Positions 41,541 through 51,680 of a stretch of DNA of 64,000 nt are shown here, one piece after another. The stretch is from an uncultured Lactobacillus sp. GTDB taxonomy: Bacteria; Bacillota; Bacilli; Lactobacillales; Lactobacillaceae. The stretch is from the NCBI GenBank assembly GCA_937874185.1, contig CALNAK010000014.1, forward strand, positions 62,001 to 126,000, read 5' to 3'. Positions within the stretch are counted from its first letter, which is position 1, and every line of letters begins with the position of its first letter. The notes beneath the pieces are model-generated. The model searched no databases. It was not told the origin of the DNA and was given only the letters and a program-made list of their open reading frames with translations. The position numbers were made by a program, and so were the translations under genes.

Positions 41541-41580
41541 AAAAGAGGAACACTGAAATTAATCAGCGTTCCTCTTTTTC
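41541..41580 (-). terminator. Intrinsic terminator of the giant surface protein gene
   Basis: On the minus strand AAAAGAGGAACGCTGA (41578-41563) pairs with TCAGTGTTCCTCTTTT (41556-41541), one G-U pair. Confidence 0.85.
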
Positions 41581-41591
41581 GTTTCTATTTA

Positions 41592-42520
41592 TTAATACCA
41601 AGCAGAGTTACCTAAATGAACTCCCTTAATTTGTTTGACCCATTCATTTGTTGCAACACGATAGTAAATATTGCCATCAGCATCCGTTGCCATCTTGTCC
41701 ACACGCCAAGATGTCTTCTCAGATAAGGCACGATTACTTACTAGTTGTTCCTCAAAGTCATAGAGATCATAGAAATTACTTGTTTCATCCAAGTTAACTA
41801 CTTGTTTAACATCTTTTACAAAAATCACATCATGCGTATCAATCCATTCGCCAGTTGCCACACGATATTGTTTGACTCCTTCACGGTTGGTTCTGTATTC
41901 ATCAGTTAACCATGAAGTTCTTTCAGACAAATCCCTGTTAGCAATTGTCTTATTAGCTTGATTGTTGATTGAATAATAATTTTGATCTTGTTTAGTCGTA
42001 ACAACACCATGATTATTGTAGTAAGTCCAGTCATCGTTGTTATCATTTTGACCTTCCAAAATCACATCATGAGAATCAATCCATTCGCCAGTCGCAACAC
42101 GGTATTGCTTGACACCTTCACGATTAGTTCTGTATTCATCAGTTAGCCATGAAGTATCTTCAGCCAAATTACGATTTTCAATTGTCTTATTAGCTTGATC
42201 ATTCATTGAGTATGATGGTTGTTCTTCTTTAGTTGTTACCACACCACGATTATTGTAATAAGTCCAGTCATCATCGTTATTGTTGCCAGTTTGATTAAAG
42301 TAAACATCATTGGAATCAATCCATTCACCAGTCGCAACACGATATTGTTTGACACCCTCATGGTTAGTTCTATATTCATCAGTTAGCCATGAAGTGTTCT
42401 CGGCCAAATTACGGTTATCAATTGTTTTATTAGCTTGGTCATTCAACGAATATGATGGTTGTTCAGTCTTTGTTGTTACAACACCCTTAGTGTCGTAATG
42501 GTATGTCCAATCATCATCTG
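41592..42520 (-). repeat. Four C-terminal SLAP-like repeats
   Basis: Three tandem units of about 235 bp (starting near 42520, 42280 and 42045 on the minus strand) are nearly identical in DNA. Each opens with DDWTY and ends with YRVATGEWIDSxDV. The fourth unit (below about 41820) is diverged but keeps TSWRVD and YRVATNEWV. The first three look recently amplified. Confidence 0.8.
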
Positions 42521-45500
42521 ATCCACCGCTATCAGAACCTGTGTTAGATCCTGTACTTGAGCCAGAACTAGGTTTTAGACTAATGGTTACTGCACGGACA
42601 AAGGTAACAGTATTCTTATCGTGATCAACAATTCCACCCAAGGATGCCAAATTATAAGCATAATCTGCATTATCAGACAAAGGAATTGTAACTCTTTGAT
42701 AATAAGTGCCAGCCTTTACAAGGTTACCATTCTTATCCACAGCATCAGTTGCTTTAGTACCATTACTTATTGCATCAGCCTTTGTGTCAAATAAACCGTC
42801 AAAAGTAGGATTATTGGCAACGATTGTTTTACCATCTTTTCCAGTTAAAGTAACATCTTTAGGATTTTGTAATGTATCAGTCGTTAATGAAGATCCAGTA
42901 TTAGCTGCGGCATCCTTAATAGAATCATTCGCTGTTAAGGCGTTTGCGGTTATTATTTGATCAAATGTAACTGAATTAGCATCTGATTTTACATATCCAG
43001 GTAGTTTGCTAAAGTCATAATTTTCAAATGCTCCAGATAATAGACTGAATGTGACTTGACGAGCATAAACGCCTGGTCTCAAAATCTTGTATCCTGTAGC
43101 ATAGTCTGATTTAGCTCCAACAGAACCATCTTTATTAACTGAATAATAATTTGAATCGAATGAAACACCATTATTAGTCTTTTTATCAACTAAACTCTTT
43201 GCCGGACTACTTGTGGAATCAGTCAAATCATAACTTGCAGTATTTGATAAGTTTGTATCATCGGCACCAACAGAAACTTCAACATTTAAGTTTTGAACGT
43301 TATTCCCTTGTTTAGAATTATCAGTCCAACTAGTTGCTTTACTATCTGCTTTTCCAACATTAATTGTCTGAACATAGGTGAATGTTCCATCAGTATTAGC
43401 TGTGACACCACTAACATTGTAATAATCCGCAGGATTCGTTGGTGTAAAGGTAATGGCACGATAATATGTTCCTGCTGTTTCAAATTTATCACCAGTAACT
43501 TGGCCAGTTAAATCTTTGTTCTTATAAATCTTGGTATTAGCCACTGCCTTTGCAGGTATAACGTCATTGTTATCAGTATTGTTTAATGTATAACCATCAG
43601 CATTAGGAAGACTAGTAATCGCATCCCCAACTTTTGCACTAACATCAGAAGTTGTTACTTTAGCCGGTATCTTATTAATTGTAATTGTTTGAACGAACGT
43701 TGCTGTCTTTGCCACTTCATCAACTTTAAATAAAGTTGGATCAAAGCTATTTCCATCTAAACCGTCATCTTTTAAATTAAACGTTACAGAACGGTAATAT
43801 GTTCCTGGTTTAGCATAGACATCTCCATTAGTTACACCAGATACTATATGATTAGCTGATTTATTTAAAGCATCAGTTGAATCTGAATAATAATTGCCAA
43901 AGACAGCCTTATTAACAATTGAATTCTCACTACTATCTATAACATCATTTTTTTCGCTCTTTTGTTCATTAGAAACACTTGATCCTGCAATAACACTGAC
44001 AGTCTTAGTAGTTGTTGGCGTAACTTGATATGCATTAACCTTAATTTTTTGAACATAAGTAACATAAGTAACAGTTCCATTTGAATTAACGTGAGCATTC
44101 GTATCCGCAAATTTATATCCATCCAAAGTTCCAGCGGCCGGTGTAAAGGTTACTAGACGATAATATGTTCCTGCCTTAACAAACTTGCCACCACTAACTG
44201 CATCGGTTACTTCATCCCCAGAAGTACTATTAAGCGCACTTGGTGAAGATTTATAAAGTTTTCCTAAAGTAACCTTGGCTGATATTGGTGTTTTATCAGT
44301 GTCGGTACGATTTAACGTATCAGCAGTTGTTGTATCATCAAGCGTCTCACCAACTTTAGTAGTTATTGGAGACACAGTAACTTGAGCAGAAACCGGATTA
44401 ATTGTTATCTTTTGTACATAAGTGACCTTTGTCTTATCGTCTGAAAGTTTATGAGTTGGAGTTCCAGCTAAAGCATTCGCATCTAGCGCATCAGAATTCA
44501 AATTGAAGGTAATAGTTCTGTAGTATGTTCCTGTTTTTACATAAGTATCACCTTGAACAACTCCAGTAACAACATCAGCTGTTCCGCCCAATACCTTAGC
44601 AGGATCTGAATTGTCAGCATAATAGATTGTTCCATAATCAATATCCTTTACAAGACTATGCTCACTTGCATCTTCGATATCATTCTTACTACTATTCTGT
44701 TCAGCATTTACACTTGTTTCAGCATCAGCTATCGCAGAACTAATTGTTGGTTTTACCGTGACACTATTAACTGTAACCAATTGAGCATATGTAACGCTGC
44801 CATCATCGTTTAATTTATATTTTGGCGTTTCATTTAAGGTATTTCCTAAAAGTGCATGATCTTTTACTTTGAAGGTAATTGCACGATAATAGTCACCACT
44901 CTTATGGAATCTATTATTGCTTACTCTCTTAGAAACTGTTCCATTGAACAAATCAGCTTCAGTATCATAATATGTTTCACCATAACTAATTCCATTATCA
45001 GCAACGATTGAACCATAATCCGTTGATTGATATTTACTAGTAATATCACTGCCATTTGCGTTTTCTAGACTAGTATCATTTGAAGGAGTTGCGGTAGTAG
45101 TTTCAATACCCCTAATATCAGCTGTAGCCGTATTAACTCCAACATTAACTGGTTGTAAATATGTAACCGTATTATTGTCGGTATCAGTTCCAGCCAGATC
45201 ATCACCACTAAATTGATCAGCAGTGGCAACACTTGGCTTCAACTTAAAGGTAATTGCACGATAATATGTCCCAGCTTCAGTGAATTTTCCATCGACAATT
45301 CTTTTACTTTTATTGTCGATGTTATCTTTATAATCTGCTAAGCTGTCATAAAATTTACCACTCTTATCAAATTGGATTCCATCAGCAGCAATAACTGACT
45401 TGCCATTTTCATCGATTAATGTATTCCCAGTTGATTCTGGTACATCAATTACTGAAGAGTATACATTGGATGATGATGAGACGATCTTAGCAGTTGCCTC

Positions 45501-48500
45501 ATTTTGTTCAACATCAATTAGTTGAACATATGTAACACTTTTAGAACCATTTAATTTAGGTTCAACTCCGTTGACCTTTACGTTGAAGACATCCCTATCC
45601 GTAGCACCTGGCTTCAAGCTGATCGTAACTGTTCGATAAAATGGACCTTCTTGAAGGAAAATTCCATCAGAAAATACAGTACCGGTAATTTTATTAGTTT
45701 CATCTAAAGCATCCTGAGCATTAGCATAATAATCTGTTCCAAATTGAATACTATTATCGCCATCAGCAATAATCGAACCAGTACTATCAGTAACAATATA
45801 CCCAGTTGTATCATTCAACGTTGAATCAGCTATTGGTACACCAGTTTTTAGCTGTGGATGTATATCAGCAATATTAGATTGCGTTGGTTCGAATTGAACT
45901 TTAACTTCTTGCAAGAATGTCGCTGTATCATGAACTTTATCAACACTAACGAAGTTATCCCCACTAAAGTCATAAGCACTTGCTGAATTCTTTGTTAATG
46001 GAATCGTGACTTCTCTGTAGTAAGGATGAACTGCTGCGAAAGTACTATCCTTTCCTATATCAACAGTTGGCTTCTTATTTTTGAAATCTTCAATACTATC
46101 GTAATATGTCGTACCATACGTAACTTTACCAGACTTATTAAAGATTGAAGTTCCATTAACCGTTACATCACTATTTTCAAATTTTTCAGAATCACTAGTT
46201 TCTGTACCAGCTTGAATTCCATTGACAGGATTAATTGTTGCTGTTGCAGCAACCGCGGTAACATTGATTGTTTGAACATAAGTAACCTTATCGCCGTCAA
46301 CAGTATAGTCAGTTCCCAAAGTTCCAGGATTGAAGGTATTTTGAACGCCCTCACCTGGCTCCAAAGTGAACGTAATTGTACGATACAATGCACCAGTTCC
46401 AATTATTTGTCCATCAGCTGTAACTTTAGCAGTCTTCTTAGAAGTATCACCTTTTAAAGCATCAGCGGCTTCATCATAATAATCTGTCCCAAAACTAATA
46501 CCATCAGTTGCGACGATTGAGCCCATACTATTTTTAACAGAATCATCCGTAAAGTCTTTATCCAAAGTCGATGTTGCTGACCCTGAAGTAGTATTAATTG
46601 AGCCAACACTTACGTTTGCTAAATCTTGGTTAACTTTAATTGCTTGAATATAAGTAACTGTATCGTTATCTTTATCAACTGAACTAGCGTCTGGATATGT
46701 ATAAGCATAACCATCACCAGGATTAACCTTGATTGTGATTGTACGGTAATATGGCTTATTTGGTTCAAAACTAGTAATTGCTAAAGGATTCTTATTTGCC
46801 TTTGCATCAGACTCAGAAGCATAGTAGTTTCCTAAACTGATACCGTTATTGGCAATAATTGAATTCTTAGAATCATTATCGTCACTCAATGTATAAACAG
46901 TTGTGTCTGTTAATTTAGTGCCATCTGTTGCTGTACCATCAAGTTTAGTTCCTGCCACAACTGTTAAACCTTTATTGACAAATGTAGCTGTACCGGCTGG
47001 AGTTACAGTAACTGATTGAACATATGTAACAGACTTCTCCGTATCGTCAGGTTCACCATATGAACCAGGATATGAATACTTACTAAAAGCATCATCAGTC
47101 AAATAAAATTTAATTGTACGATAGTATGATTTTGCTTTATTTAATCTATTATCCTTAGTTATATCTTTAGTCTCTGTACTTAATTGAGGATCATCATAAT
47201 ACGTTTTACCTAATTCAATGCCATTGATACCCTTTGTTGTGTTGAGAAGTGAGGTGTTTCCGTCAACAAACGAGCTTGTAGTAGTAGTCAACTTATTGTC
47301 AGAAGTTTTAGTTCCCATGGCAACAGTTGGATTATCAACGTTTGGAGCAATATTGACACCACTTATTTTAATTTGTTGAACATAAGTTACAGTACTATTA
47401 TCAACACTAACCTTGACATTAGGATCAACTGTATCAAAAACATTATTGGCAATTTCATCCTTAGTTAAGTAGAACGTAATTGTTCTTAGATAACTACCTT
47501 GTTTAGCAAAAGTTGTGCCATCAGAACTAACAACACCATCCGTAATATTTTTAGTAGGGTCTGCCAATATCGCTGCCTTGTTAGCATCAGTTGGATCTAC
47601 TTTATAGTATTTATCTCCAAAACTGACGCCTTTGTAATCACCTTTAGTTGTATCAAGTAATGAACCTGCATCATTATTCTTTAAATCGTTACCTGAAGTT
47701 GCTGTTGAAACATTATCTCCAATTTTTGGTGTTGGAGTTGTTATGGTAGGAGTTGTATTATTTTTAACATCAACTTCTTGAATATAAGTAACAGTCGTAT
47801 CTTTTGTGTCATCTGTAATATTTCCAGAGAAATTATAGTCACTAGTCTTACCACTTGCTAATGTGAAAATTAATTTACGATAATATTTACCTGCTTTGAG
47901 GAACTTACCACCTGAAACCTCATCAGAAGTAGCAGGCGTTGTAGCTGCAGGGTCTGTGTAATAGGTATCATCTGCTGGACTAATACTGCTTGTAGGAATG
48001 GTATCACTGCCATCAACCAAACTAATATCAGTAGTTCCCACATCACTAGTTGCACTACCAGTATTGACTGTTGGTGTAGTTAAATTTGCAGTTACATTTG
48101 TTCCAACAATAATTGGTCGAGCTATTGTAAGCGTACCGGTAGCCAGATTGAATGAATAATCAGTGCTCTCTTGACCATTAATAAAAGTTTTATACACATC
48201 AACTTTGCCGTTATCAATTAACGGATCTGGTTTGCCAGATATCATATATCCAATAGCCTGGTCAGCACCAACAGGGTCAGTTTTATTACTGCCATCTCCT
48301 TTAAGATCATAAGACACAGTTTGATAATATGTTCCTGGCTTTTCAATCACTAAGTTATCTTTGAATTGTTCCGCCGTGACATTACCACTCTTTGCAGACT
48401 TAGGATCAAAGCTACTACTCTCCGCATAAGCCAATGCTGACTCTTTAGTTGTAAACAAACTTTGTCCATAATTAGGCTTTTGGGCAGCAGTCATACTAGC

Positions 48501-49235
48501 TGTATATTTTTTATCACCTTTATAATTATCATCTATGGAAAGCGAGTTATTCTTCGTTAAGTCAGAATCGGAAAGCGTTGTACCAGTATGTACTGATGGA
48601 GTTGTTGAATCAGTTGTAACATCAAATTGGCTTAAACCCATTGTAAAGTATTTATCCAGTGGTTTCGGAACTGAAGGTGGATTATACGTTCCATCTGCAC
48701 TATCTGTACTTTGTCTTACATGTACTCCAATAGTCAGAGGAAAACTACCATCATTTATTTTTTCTGCAACTTCACCAATTTTGTCAGCTGTAGAAATGTC
48801 GATATTAGTACCATTTTTATCTGCAATAGTCATATATACTAAAATATCTCGATAATAATAATCACCACCAGTTACAAAATAATCATTAGATAACCTATTA
48901 TTTTTGTCCATTAATCCACGTATCTGTGTATTATTTTGGAAATCACGTATATGAAATGGCTTTGATGGGTCAAAATAAAGAAACTTGGCCTCACTATCAG
49001 TTTTTAAAGTGCTTAATGGTCCTGTCACACTATCAGAACTTGCAACATATCGATTATCAAATTGCTTCAGGAATTCAGTTATCATTTCTGATGCTGAAGC
49101 ATTTGGATTTGTTATGCTATCTGCTTTTACTTCAGTTAGTGTTGATGGCATTAACATAGGAACAACAACTGGTGCACCAGCGGCAAGTAGTGCCACAGCT
49201 ACTGCACTCCCTAAATATTTAACATTTCTCTTCAT
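41592..49235 (-). CDS. Giant repetitive cell-surface protein with SLAP-like anchor repeats
   Basis: The ATG at 49235 is 8 bp behind GGGG and begins a signal peptide (MKRN, a hydrophobic core, VKA-D near residue 38). The protein has about 2,547 residues. After a unique N-terminal region of about 250 residues come some 16 repeats of 80-130 residues, each with FGxxYYD, then G(T/D)YYR(A/T)ITF.L, and ending TVTY(V/I)Q.I.V. A Ser/Gly-rich linker follows, then three near-identical and one diverged 75-residue SLAP/DUF5776-like repeats (TSWLTDEYRTN, YRVATGEWI). There is no LPxTG or C-terminal membrane helix, so attachment is probably non-covalent. Adhesin or S-layer-associated roles fit; the ligand is unknown. 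Confidence 0.85.
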   Translation of the reverse strand: MKRNVKYLGSAVAVALLAAGAPVVVPMLMPSTLTEVKADSITNPNASASEMITEFLKQFDNRYVASSDSVTGPLSTLKTDSEAKFLYFDPSKPFHIRDFQNNTQIRGLMDKNNRLSNDYFVTGGDYYYRDILVYMTIADKNGTNIDISTADKIGEVAEKINDGSFPLTIGVHVRQSTDSADGTYNPPSVPKPLDKYFTMGLSQFDVTTDSTTPSVHTGTTLSDSDLTKNNSLSIDDNYKGDKKYTASMTAAQKPNYGQSLFTTKESALAYAESSSFDPKSAKSGNVTAEQFKDNLVIEKPGTYYQTVSYDLKGDGSNKTDPVGADQAIGYMISGKPDPLIDNGKVDVYKTFINGQESTDYSFNLATGTLTIARPIIVGTNVTANLTTPTVNTGSATSDVGTTDISLVDGSDTIPTSSISPADDTYYTDPAATTPATSDEVSGGKFLKAGKYYRKLIFTLASGKTSDYNFSGNITDDTKDTTVTYIQEVDVKNNTTPTITTPTPKIGDNVSTATSGNDLKNNDAGSLLDTTKGDYKGVSFGDKYYKVDPTDANKAAILADPTKNITDGVVSSDGTTFAKQGSYLRTITFYLTKDEIANNVFDTVDPNVKVSVDNSTVTYVQQIKISGVNIAPNVDNPTVAMGTKTSDNKLTTTTSSFVDGNTSLLNTTKGINGIELGKTYYDDPQLSTETKDITKDNRLNKAKSYYRTIKFYLTDDAFSKYSYPGSYGEPDDTEKSVTYVQSVTVTPAGTATFVNKGLTVVAGTKLDGTATDGTKLTDTTVYTLSDDNDSKNSIIANNGISLGNYYASESDAKANKNPLAITSFEPNKPYYRTITIKVNPGDGYAYTYPDASSVDKDNDTVTYIQAIKVNQDLANVSVGSINTTSGSATSTLDKDFTDDSVKNSMGSIVATDGISFGTDYYDEAADALKGDTSKKTAKVTADGQIIGTGALYRTITFTLEPGEGVQNTFNPGTLGTDYTVDGDKVTYVQTINVTAVAATATINPVNGIQAGTETSDSEKFENSDVTVNGTSIFNKSGKVTYGTTYYDSIEDFKNKKPTVDIGKDSTFAAVHPYYREVTIPLTKNSASAYDFSGDNFVSVDKVHDTATFLQEVKVQFEPTQSNIADIHPQLKTGVPIADSTLNDTTGYIVTDSTGSIIADGDNSIQFGTDYYANAQDALDETNKITGTVFSDGIFLQEGPFYRTVTISLKPGATDRDVFNVKVNGVEPKLNGSKSVTYVQLIDVEQNEATAKIVSSSSNVYSSVIDVPESTGNTLIDENGKSVIAADGIQFDKSGKFYDSLADYKDNIDNKSKRIVDGKFTEAGTYYRAITFKLKPSVATADQFSGDDLAGTDTDNNTVTYLQPVNVGVNTATADIRGIETTTATPSNDTSLENANGSDITSKYQSTDYGSIVADNGISYGETYYDTEADLFNGTVSKRVSNNRFHKSGDYYRAITFKVKDHALLGNTLNETPKYKLNDDGSVTYAQLVTVNSVTVKPTISSAIADAETSVNAEQNSSKNDIEDASEHSLVKDIDYGTIYYADNSDPAKVLGGTADVVTGVVQGDTYVKTGTYYRTITFNLNSDALDANALAGTPTHKLSDDKTKVTYVQKITINPVSAQVTVSPITTKVGETLDDTTTADTLNRTDTDKTPISAKVTLGKLYKSSPSALNSTSGDEVTDAVSGGKFVKAGTYYRLVTFTPAAGTLDGYKFADTNAHVNSNGTVTYVTYVQKIKVNAYQVTPTTTKTVSVIAGSSVSNEQKSEKNDVIDSSENSIVNKAVFGNYYSDSTDALNKSANHIVSGVTNGDVYAKPGTYYRSVTFNLKDDGLDGNSFDPTLFKVDEVAKTATFVQTITINKIPAKVTTSDVSAKVGDAITSLPNADGYTLNNTDNNDVIPAKAVANTKIYKNKDLTGQVTGDKFETAGTYYRAITFTPTNPADYYNVSGVTANTDGTFTYVQTINVGKADSKATSWTDNSKQGNNVQNLNVEVSVGADDTNLSNTASYDLTDSTSSPAKSLVDKKTNNGVSFDSNYYSVNKDGSVGAKSDYATGYKILRPGVYARQVTFSLLSGAFENYDFSKLPGYVKSDANSVTFDQIITANALTANDSIKDAAANTGSSLTTDTLQNPKDVTLTGKDGKTIVANNPTFDGLFDTKADAISNGTKATDAVDKNGNLVKAGTYYQRVTIPLSDNADYAYNLASLGGIVDHDKNTVTFVRAVTISLKPSSGSSTGSNTGSDSGGSDDDWTYHYDTKGVVTTKTEQPSYSLNDQANKTIDNRNLAENTSWLTDEYRTNHEGVKQYRVATGEWIDSNDVYFNQTGNNNDDDWTYYNNRGVVTTKEEQPSYSMNDQANKTIENRNLAEDTSWLTDEYRTNREGVKQYRVATGEWIDSHDVILEGQNDNNDDWTYYNNHGVVTTKQDQNYYSINNQANKTIANRDLSERTSWLTDEYRTNREGVKQYRVATGEWIDTHDVIFVKDVKQVVNLDETSNFYDLYDFEEQLVSNRALSEKTSWRVDKMATDADGNIYYRVATNEWVKQIKGVHLGNSAWY
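42590..48370 (-). repeat. About 16 tandem protein repeats in the giant surface protein
   Basis: Sixteen occurrences of the G.YYR/YYQ strand and fifteen of the TYVQ-type closing strand can be counted in register, so each unit is about 300 bp. DNA identity between units is low, unlike the SLAP repeats, so these are old. Local slippage is visible: one unit closes with VTYVTYVQ, a doubled TYV. Confidence 0.78.
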
Positions 49236-49551
49236 ATAAAAATCCCCTTCAATTACTGAATAATTACATATCACAGGTACTTTTAATCAAATATCCCACC
49301 ACAAAAATTAATTGTTATTCATAATTAAATTAAATTATATATATAATTTAATACTTTTCGTCGTTAGTTTTTATTATATTACTTATTGAAAAAAAGGTTC
49401 AAAAAGTAACGTTATTTTCAATTATTACGTAATTTTTTATTTATTTTCGATATATCAGTGTAAGAAAAGTGCTTTAATCAGTCTAATATTTACTATTTTC
49501 TAATAATTACTATAAAAAAATCACACTCCGCAAATATGCAGAATGTGATTT
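49236..49551 (-). promoter_or_regulatory. AT-rich upstream region of the surface protein gene
   Basis: 316 bp without a gene. It holds a perfect 24-bp palindrome at 49329-49352 (ATTAAATTATAT and its complement), long A/T tracts that may bend the DNA, and at its far end the terminator of the gene at 49552. No confident -35/-10 pair was picked. Confidence 0.45.
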
Positions 49552-49553
49552 TT
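49514..49553 (-). terminator. Intrinsic terminator of the RibD-C-like gene
   Basis: On the minus strand AAAAATCACATTCTGC pairs with GCGGAGTGTGATTTTT, allowing G-U pairs, with a T tract after it. Confidence 0.82.
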
Positions 49554-50091
49554 ATTTATTATAAGTTAGATAGGCAATCCCATTAATCTTCTTAACCGAA
49601 TCCAAATTCAGTTCCTTGAAATCAACCTTGTGTGAAAATAACGAGATTCCATTTCCCAAAACAATTGGAATAACTCCAATCTGATAGATATCAATCAGAT
49701 CACTATTGACTAAGGGAGCAATTATACTGCTTCCACCAATAATCCAGATATCTTTTTTAGAAGCTTTTTCCTTCAAATCTTTAACCAACTTAACCACGTC
49801 ATTATCAATAAAATGGATATTATCCAAGTCCTCTGACGGGCGTGTCGTCAGTACATAATTTTCAAAGTCATCATAGGGATAATTATTTGGGGACAGTTCG
49901 TTCACGACTTGATCGTAAGTCCTCCGCCCCATAACGACCGTATCAATTCGTTTGGTGAGTTTATCATATTCATGATCCATCGTCTCGCCAGACGTAAAAT
50001 CATTATCAATTAAAAAATCAATTTTACCATCAGCTTCAGCAATGTATCCATCCAAAGTCTGGGCAATAAATAAAATAACTTTACGTGCCAT
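49552..50091 (-). CDS. Dihydrofolate reductase-like (RibD C-terminal domain) protein
   Basis: The ATG at 50091 lies behind GGAGG (50099-50103); an earlier start upstream would span that site. The protein has 179 residues: VILFIAQTLDGYIA, DTVVMGRRTYDQV and DIWIIGGSSII give the RibD-C/DHFR-like pattern of stand-alone YwjB/YyaP-type proteins. NADPH binding is likely; the substrate is unknown. The classic DHFR active-site set cannot be confirmed by eye. Confidence 0.83.
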   Translation of the reverse strand: MARKVILFIAQTLDGYIAEADGKIDFLIDNDFTSGETMDHEYDKLTKRIDTVVMGRRTYDQVVNELSPNNYPYDDFENYVLTTRPSEDLDNIHFIDNDVVKLVKDLKEKASKKDIWIIGGSSIIAPLVNSDLIDIYQIGVIPIVLGNGISLFSHKVDFKELNLDSVKKINGIAYLTYNK

Positions 50092-50271
50092 ACGTTTACC
50101 TCCAATTATTTTATCTGCCCAGATTATATAATTATTCAACGGTAAATGTATAAAATTATCGACTAGAATACGATTCGTTTATTTATTATTCAATGAGATA
50201 CAAAAATATCCAATTATTCTCCGTAATATATTATCAGTACTTCTATAATACATTGATTAAGAGGATATTCT

Positions 50272-50766
50272 ATGGATTCTGATATACGTGCTGAATTGAA
50301 AAATTTAGGCAAAGACACTCGCTTTAGATTTTCAGGAAATTTTATTAAATACGGATTCAAATACGCTGACCGCAACAAAGTACACGCCGTTCCAACTATT
50401 CTTTTGGGAAATATCCATTTGATTAAGGATGATGGCAAACAAATTTTATTAACGGATCATCTTTGGTTCAATTTGACCAAAGGGTTCAAGGAACTGGGGA
50501 TTTTACATGTTGGCGAAACTGTTTCATTTAATGGAAGAATTGCGGAATATACTAAAGGTTATCAAGGATCAGATGATAGTATTCATAAACCTGTAAAAGT
50601 TGATTACAATATTGAACGACCTACCAAAGTGAAGCTAGATGCGTCTCTTTACTCAAATAATATGCTTTGGCCCACTGAGAATTGGGAACTCTGCAATAAA
50701 ATCTATGATATGTATTTTGACGATTATAAATCTCGAAATATTGCTATGCCTTATTCATCTTTTTGA
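50272..50766 (+). CDS. Hypothetical protein, 164 residues
   Basis: No recognised family. It is soluble, with a strand-rich middle (TILLGNIHLI, then GETVSFNGRIAEYTKGY) that could be an OB-type barrel, followed by VKVDYNIERPTKVKL and an aromatic C terminus. The ATG follows AAGAGGA. It stands alone and ends at the hairpin shared with the convergent serine hydrolase gene. Confidence 0.65.
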   Translation: MDSDIRAELKNLGKDTRFRFSGNFIKYGFKYADRNKVHAVPTILLGNIHLIKDDGKQILLTDHLWFNLTKGFKELGILHVGETVSFNGRIAEYTKGYQGSDDSIHKPVKVDYNIERPTKVKLDASLYSNNMLWPTENWELCNKIYDMYFDDYKSRNIAMPYSSF

Positions 50767-50774
50767 TGCAAAAA

Positions 50775-50815
50775 AAGGTACAACCAACTTTAAAGTCGGC
50801 TGTACCCTATTTTTT
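50775..50815. terminator. Terminator between convergent genes
   Basis: GGTACAACCAACTTT pairs with AAAGTCGGCTGTACC, with G-U pairs. On the minus strand TTTTTTT follows, so it mainly serves the gene at 50814. Confidence 0.8.
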
Positions 50816-51680
50816 ACTTATAATTAACTAATTTTGTTCCAGCATCAGAACCATAAACAATCTTTTGAACATTCTTAGTGATTCCAGCAATTCTTGAAAA
50901 TCCACTAAGTCCACTTTGTTTATGTCCATTAGTCATGATGACCAGAATATATTTTTGCCCATTTGGTAAAGTCACAATTGCGGCATCGTTATTTGTATCA
51001 TCAAGGAACCCAACTTTATCCTGAACGGTTGTACCGGCATTAGCGTCTGCAGCACCAGCAGGAATTCCAGAACGATAGACTTGTTTACTCATCAAATTGA
51101 GAATTTTTGCTTGATCATTGGAATTACTAAACGCACCAGTTCCAGCTTCAAGGTCTTCTAACAATAGCTGCAAACTATAACTAGTCGTATGCGCCGCCTG
51201 GTTATCTTGGAAGACTGGTGAATACCAACCTTGATTCTTAATAAATGCACTGAGTTCAGTCGAACCATACTTTGCGACCTGTGCTTCCGAAAAATCATTT
51301 TCACTATTCACAATCATTCTGGAGAATCCATCCATATTTTCGTCAGTCCAACTAAAGTTACCATGTTTCTTTTGATCCATTAGATAAGCAGCCAAATATA
51401 ATTTGTAGGTACTGGCGGCTGTTCGAACCTTTGCGGAATTAGCCTCAACTTCCAAACTACCTTTTTGGTAAAGTTTGGTTTCCGTTCTATTCGATACACT
51501 GCTACCGTCAGTTGCCCCCAAATTATAGAAACTGACGCTGGCCGTACCATCTTTCGTCACACTATTCAGATAGTTGGTCAAATTAGTCTTGATTATCTTC
51601 TGTTTTTTCTTAGCAATCTGATTAGTCTTGATATCCTCTACTATTGTTGACGCTGAAGAATTGTTGAAATAATAACTCAA
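50814..51680 (-). CDS. Class A beta-lactamase-like serine hydrolase, 5' end unclear
   Basis: 288 residues from the TTG at 51680. SxxK is present as STYK (residues 88-91), an SxN-type element as SEN and a KTG-like KVG near 220, in class A beta-lactamase/PBP order. The frame stays open upstream to 51761 and encodes RRRRFKKYLRIAIAVGIVIAGL, a clear membrane anchor joined to this protein. But the only ATG above it (51770) is cut off by an in-frame TGA at 51762-51764. Translation may begin at the ATA at 51752 or the ATT at 51758, near GAGG, or the upstream start is mutated. Expected outside the membrane. Confidence 0.78.
   Translation of the reverse strand: MSYYFNNSSASTIVEDIKTNQIAKKKQKIIKTNLTNYLNSVTKDGTASVSFYNLGATDGSSVSNRTETKLYQKGSLEVEANSAKVRTAASTYKLYLAAYLMDQKKHGNFSWTDENMDGFSRMIVNSENDFSEAQVAKYGSTELSAFIKNQGWYSPVFQDNQAAHTTSYSLQLLLEDLEAGTGAFSNSNDQAKILNLMSKQVYRSGIPAGAADANAGTTVQDKVGFLDDTNNDAAIVTLPNGQKYILVIMTNGHKQSGLSGFSRIAGITKNVQKIVYGSDAGTKLVNYK

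Noticed and set aside
41592..49235. A CRISPR or minisatellite array suggested by periodic repeats
   Set aside because: The periodicity is in protein units of about 100 residues within one continuous frame; the DNA repeats are not short or exact.
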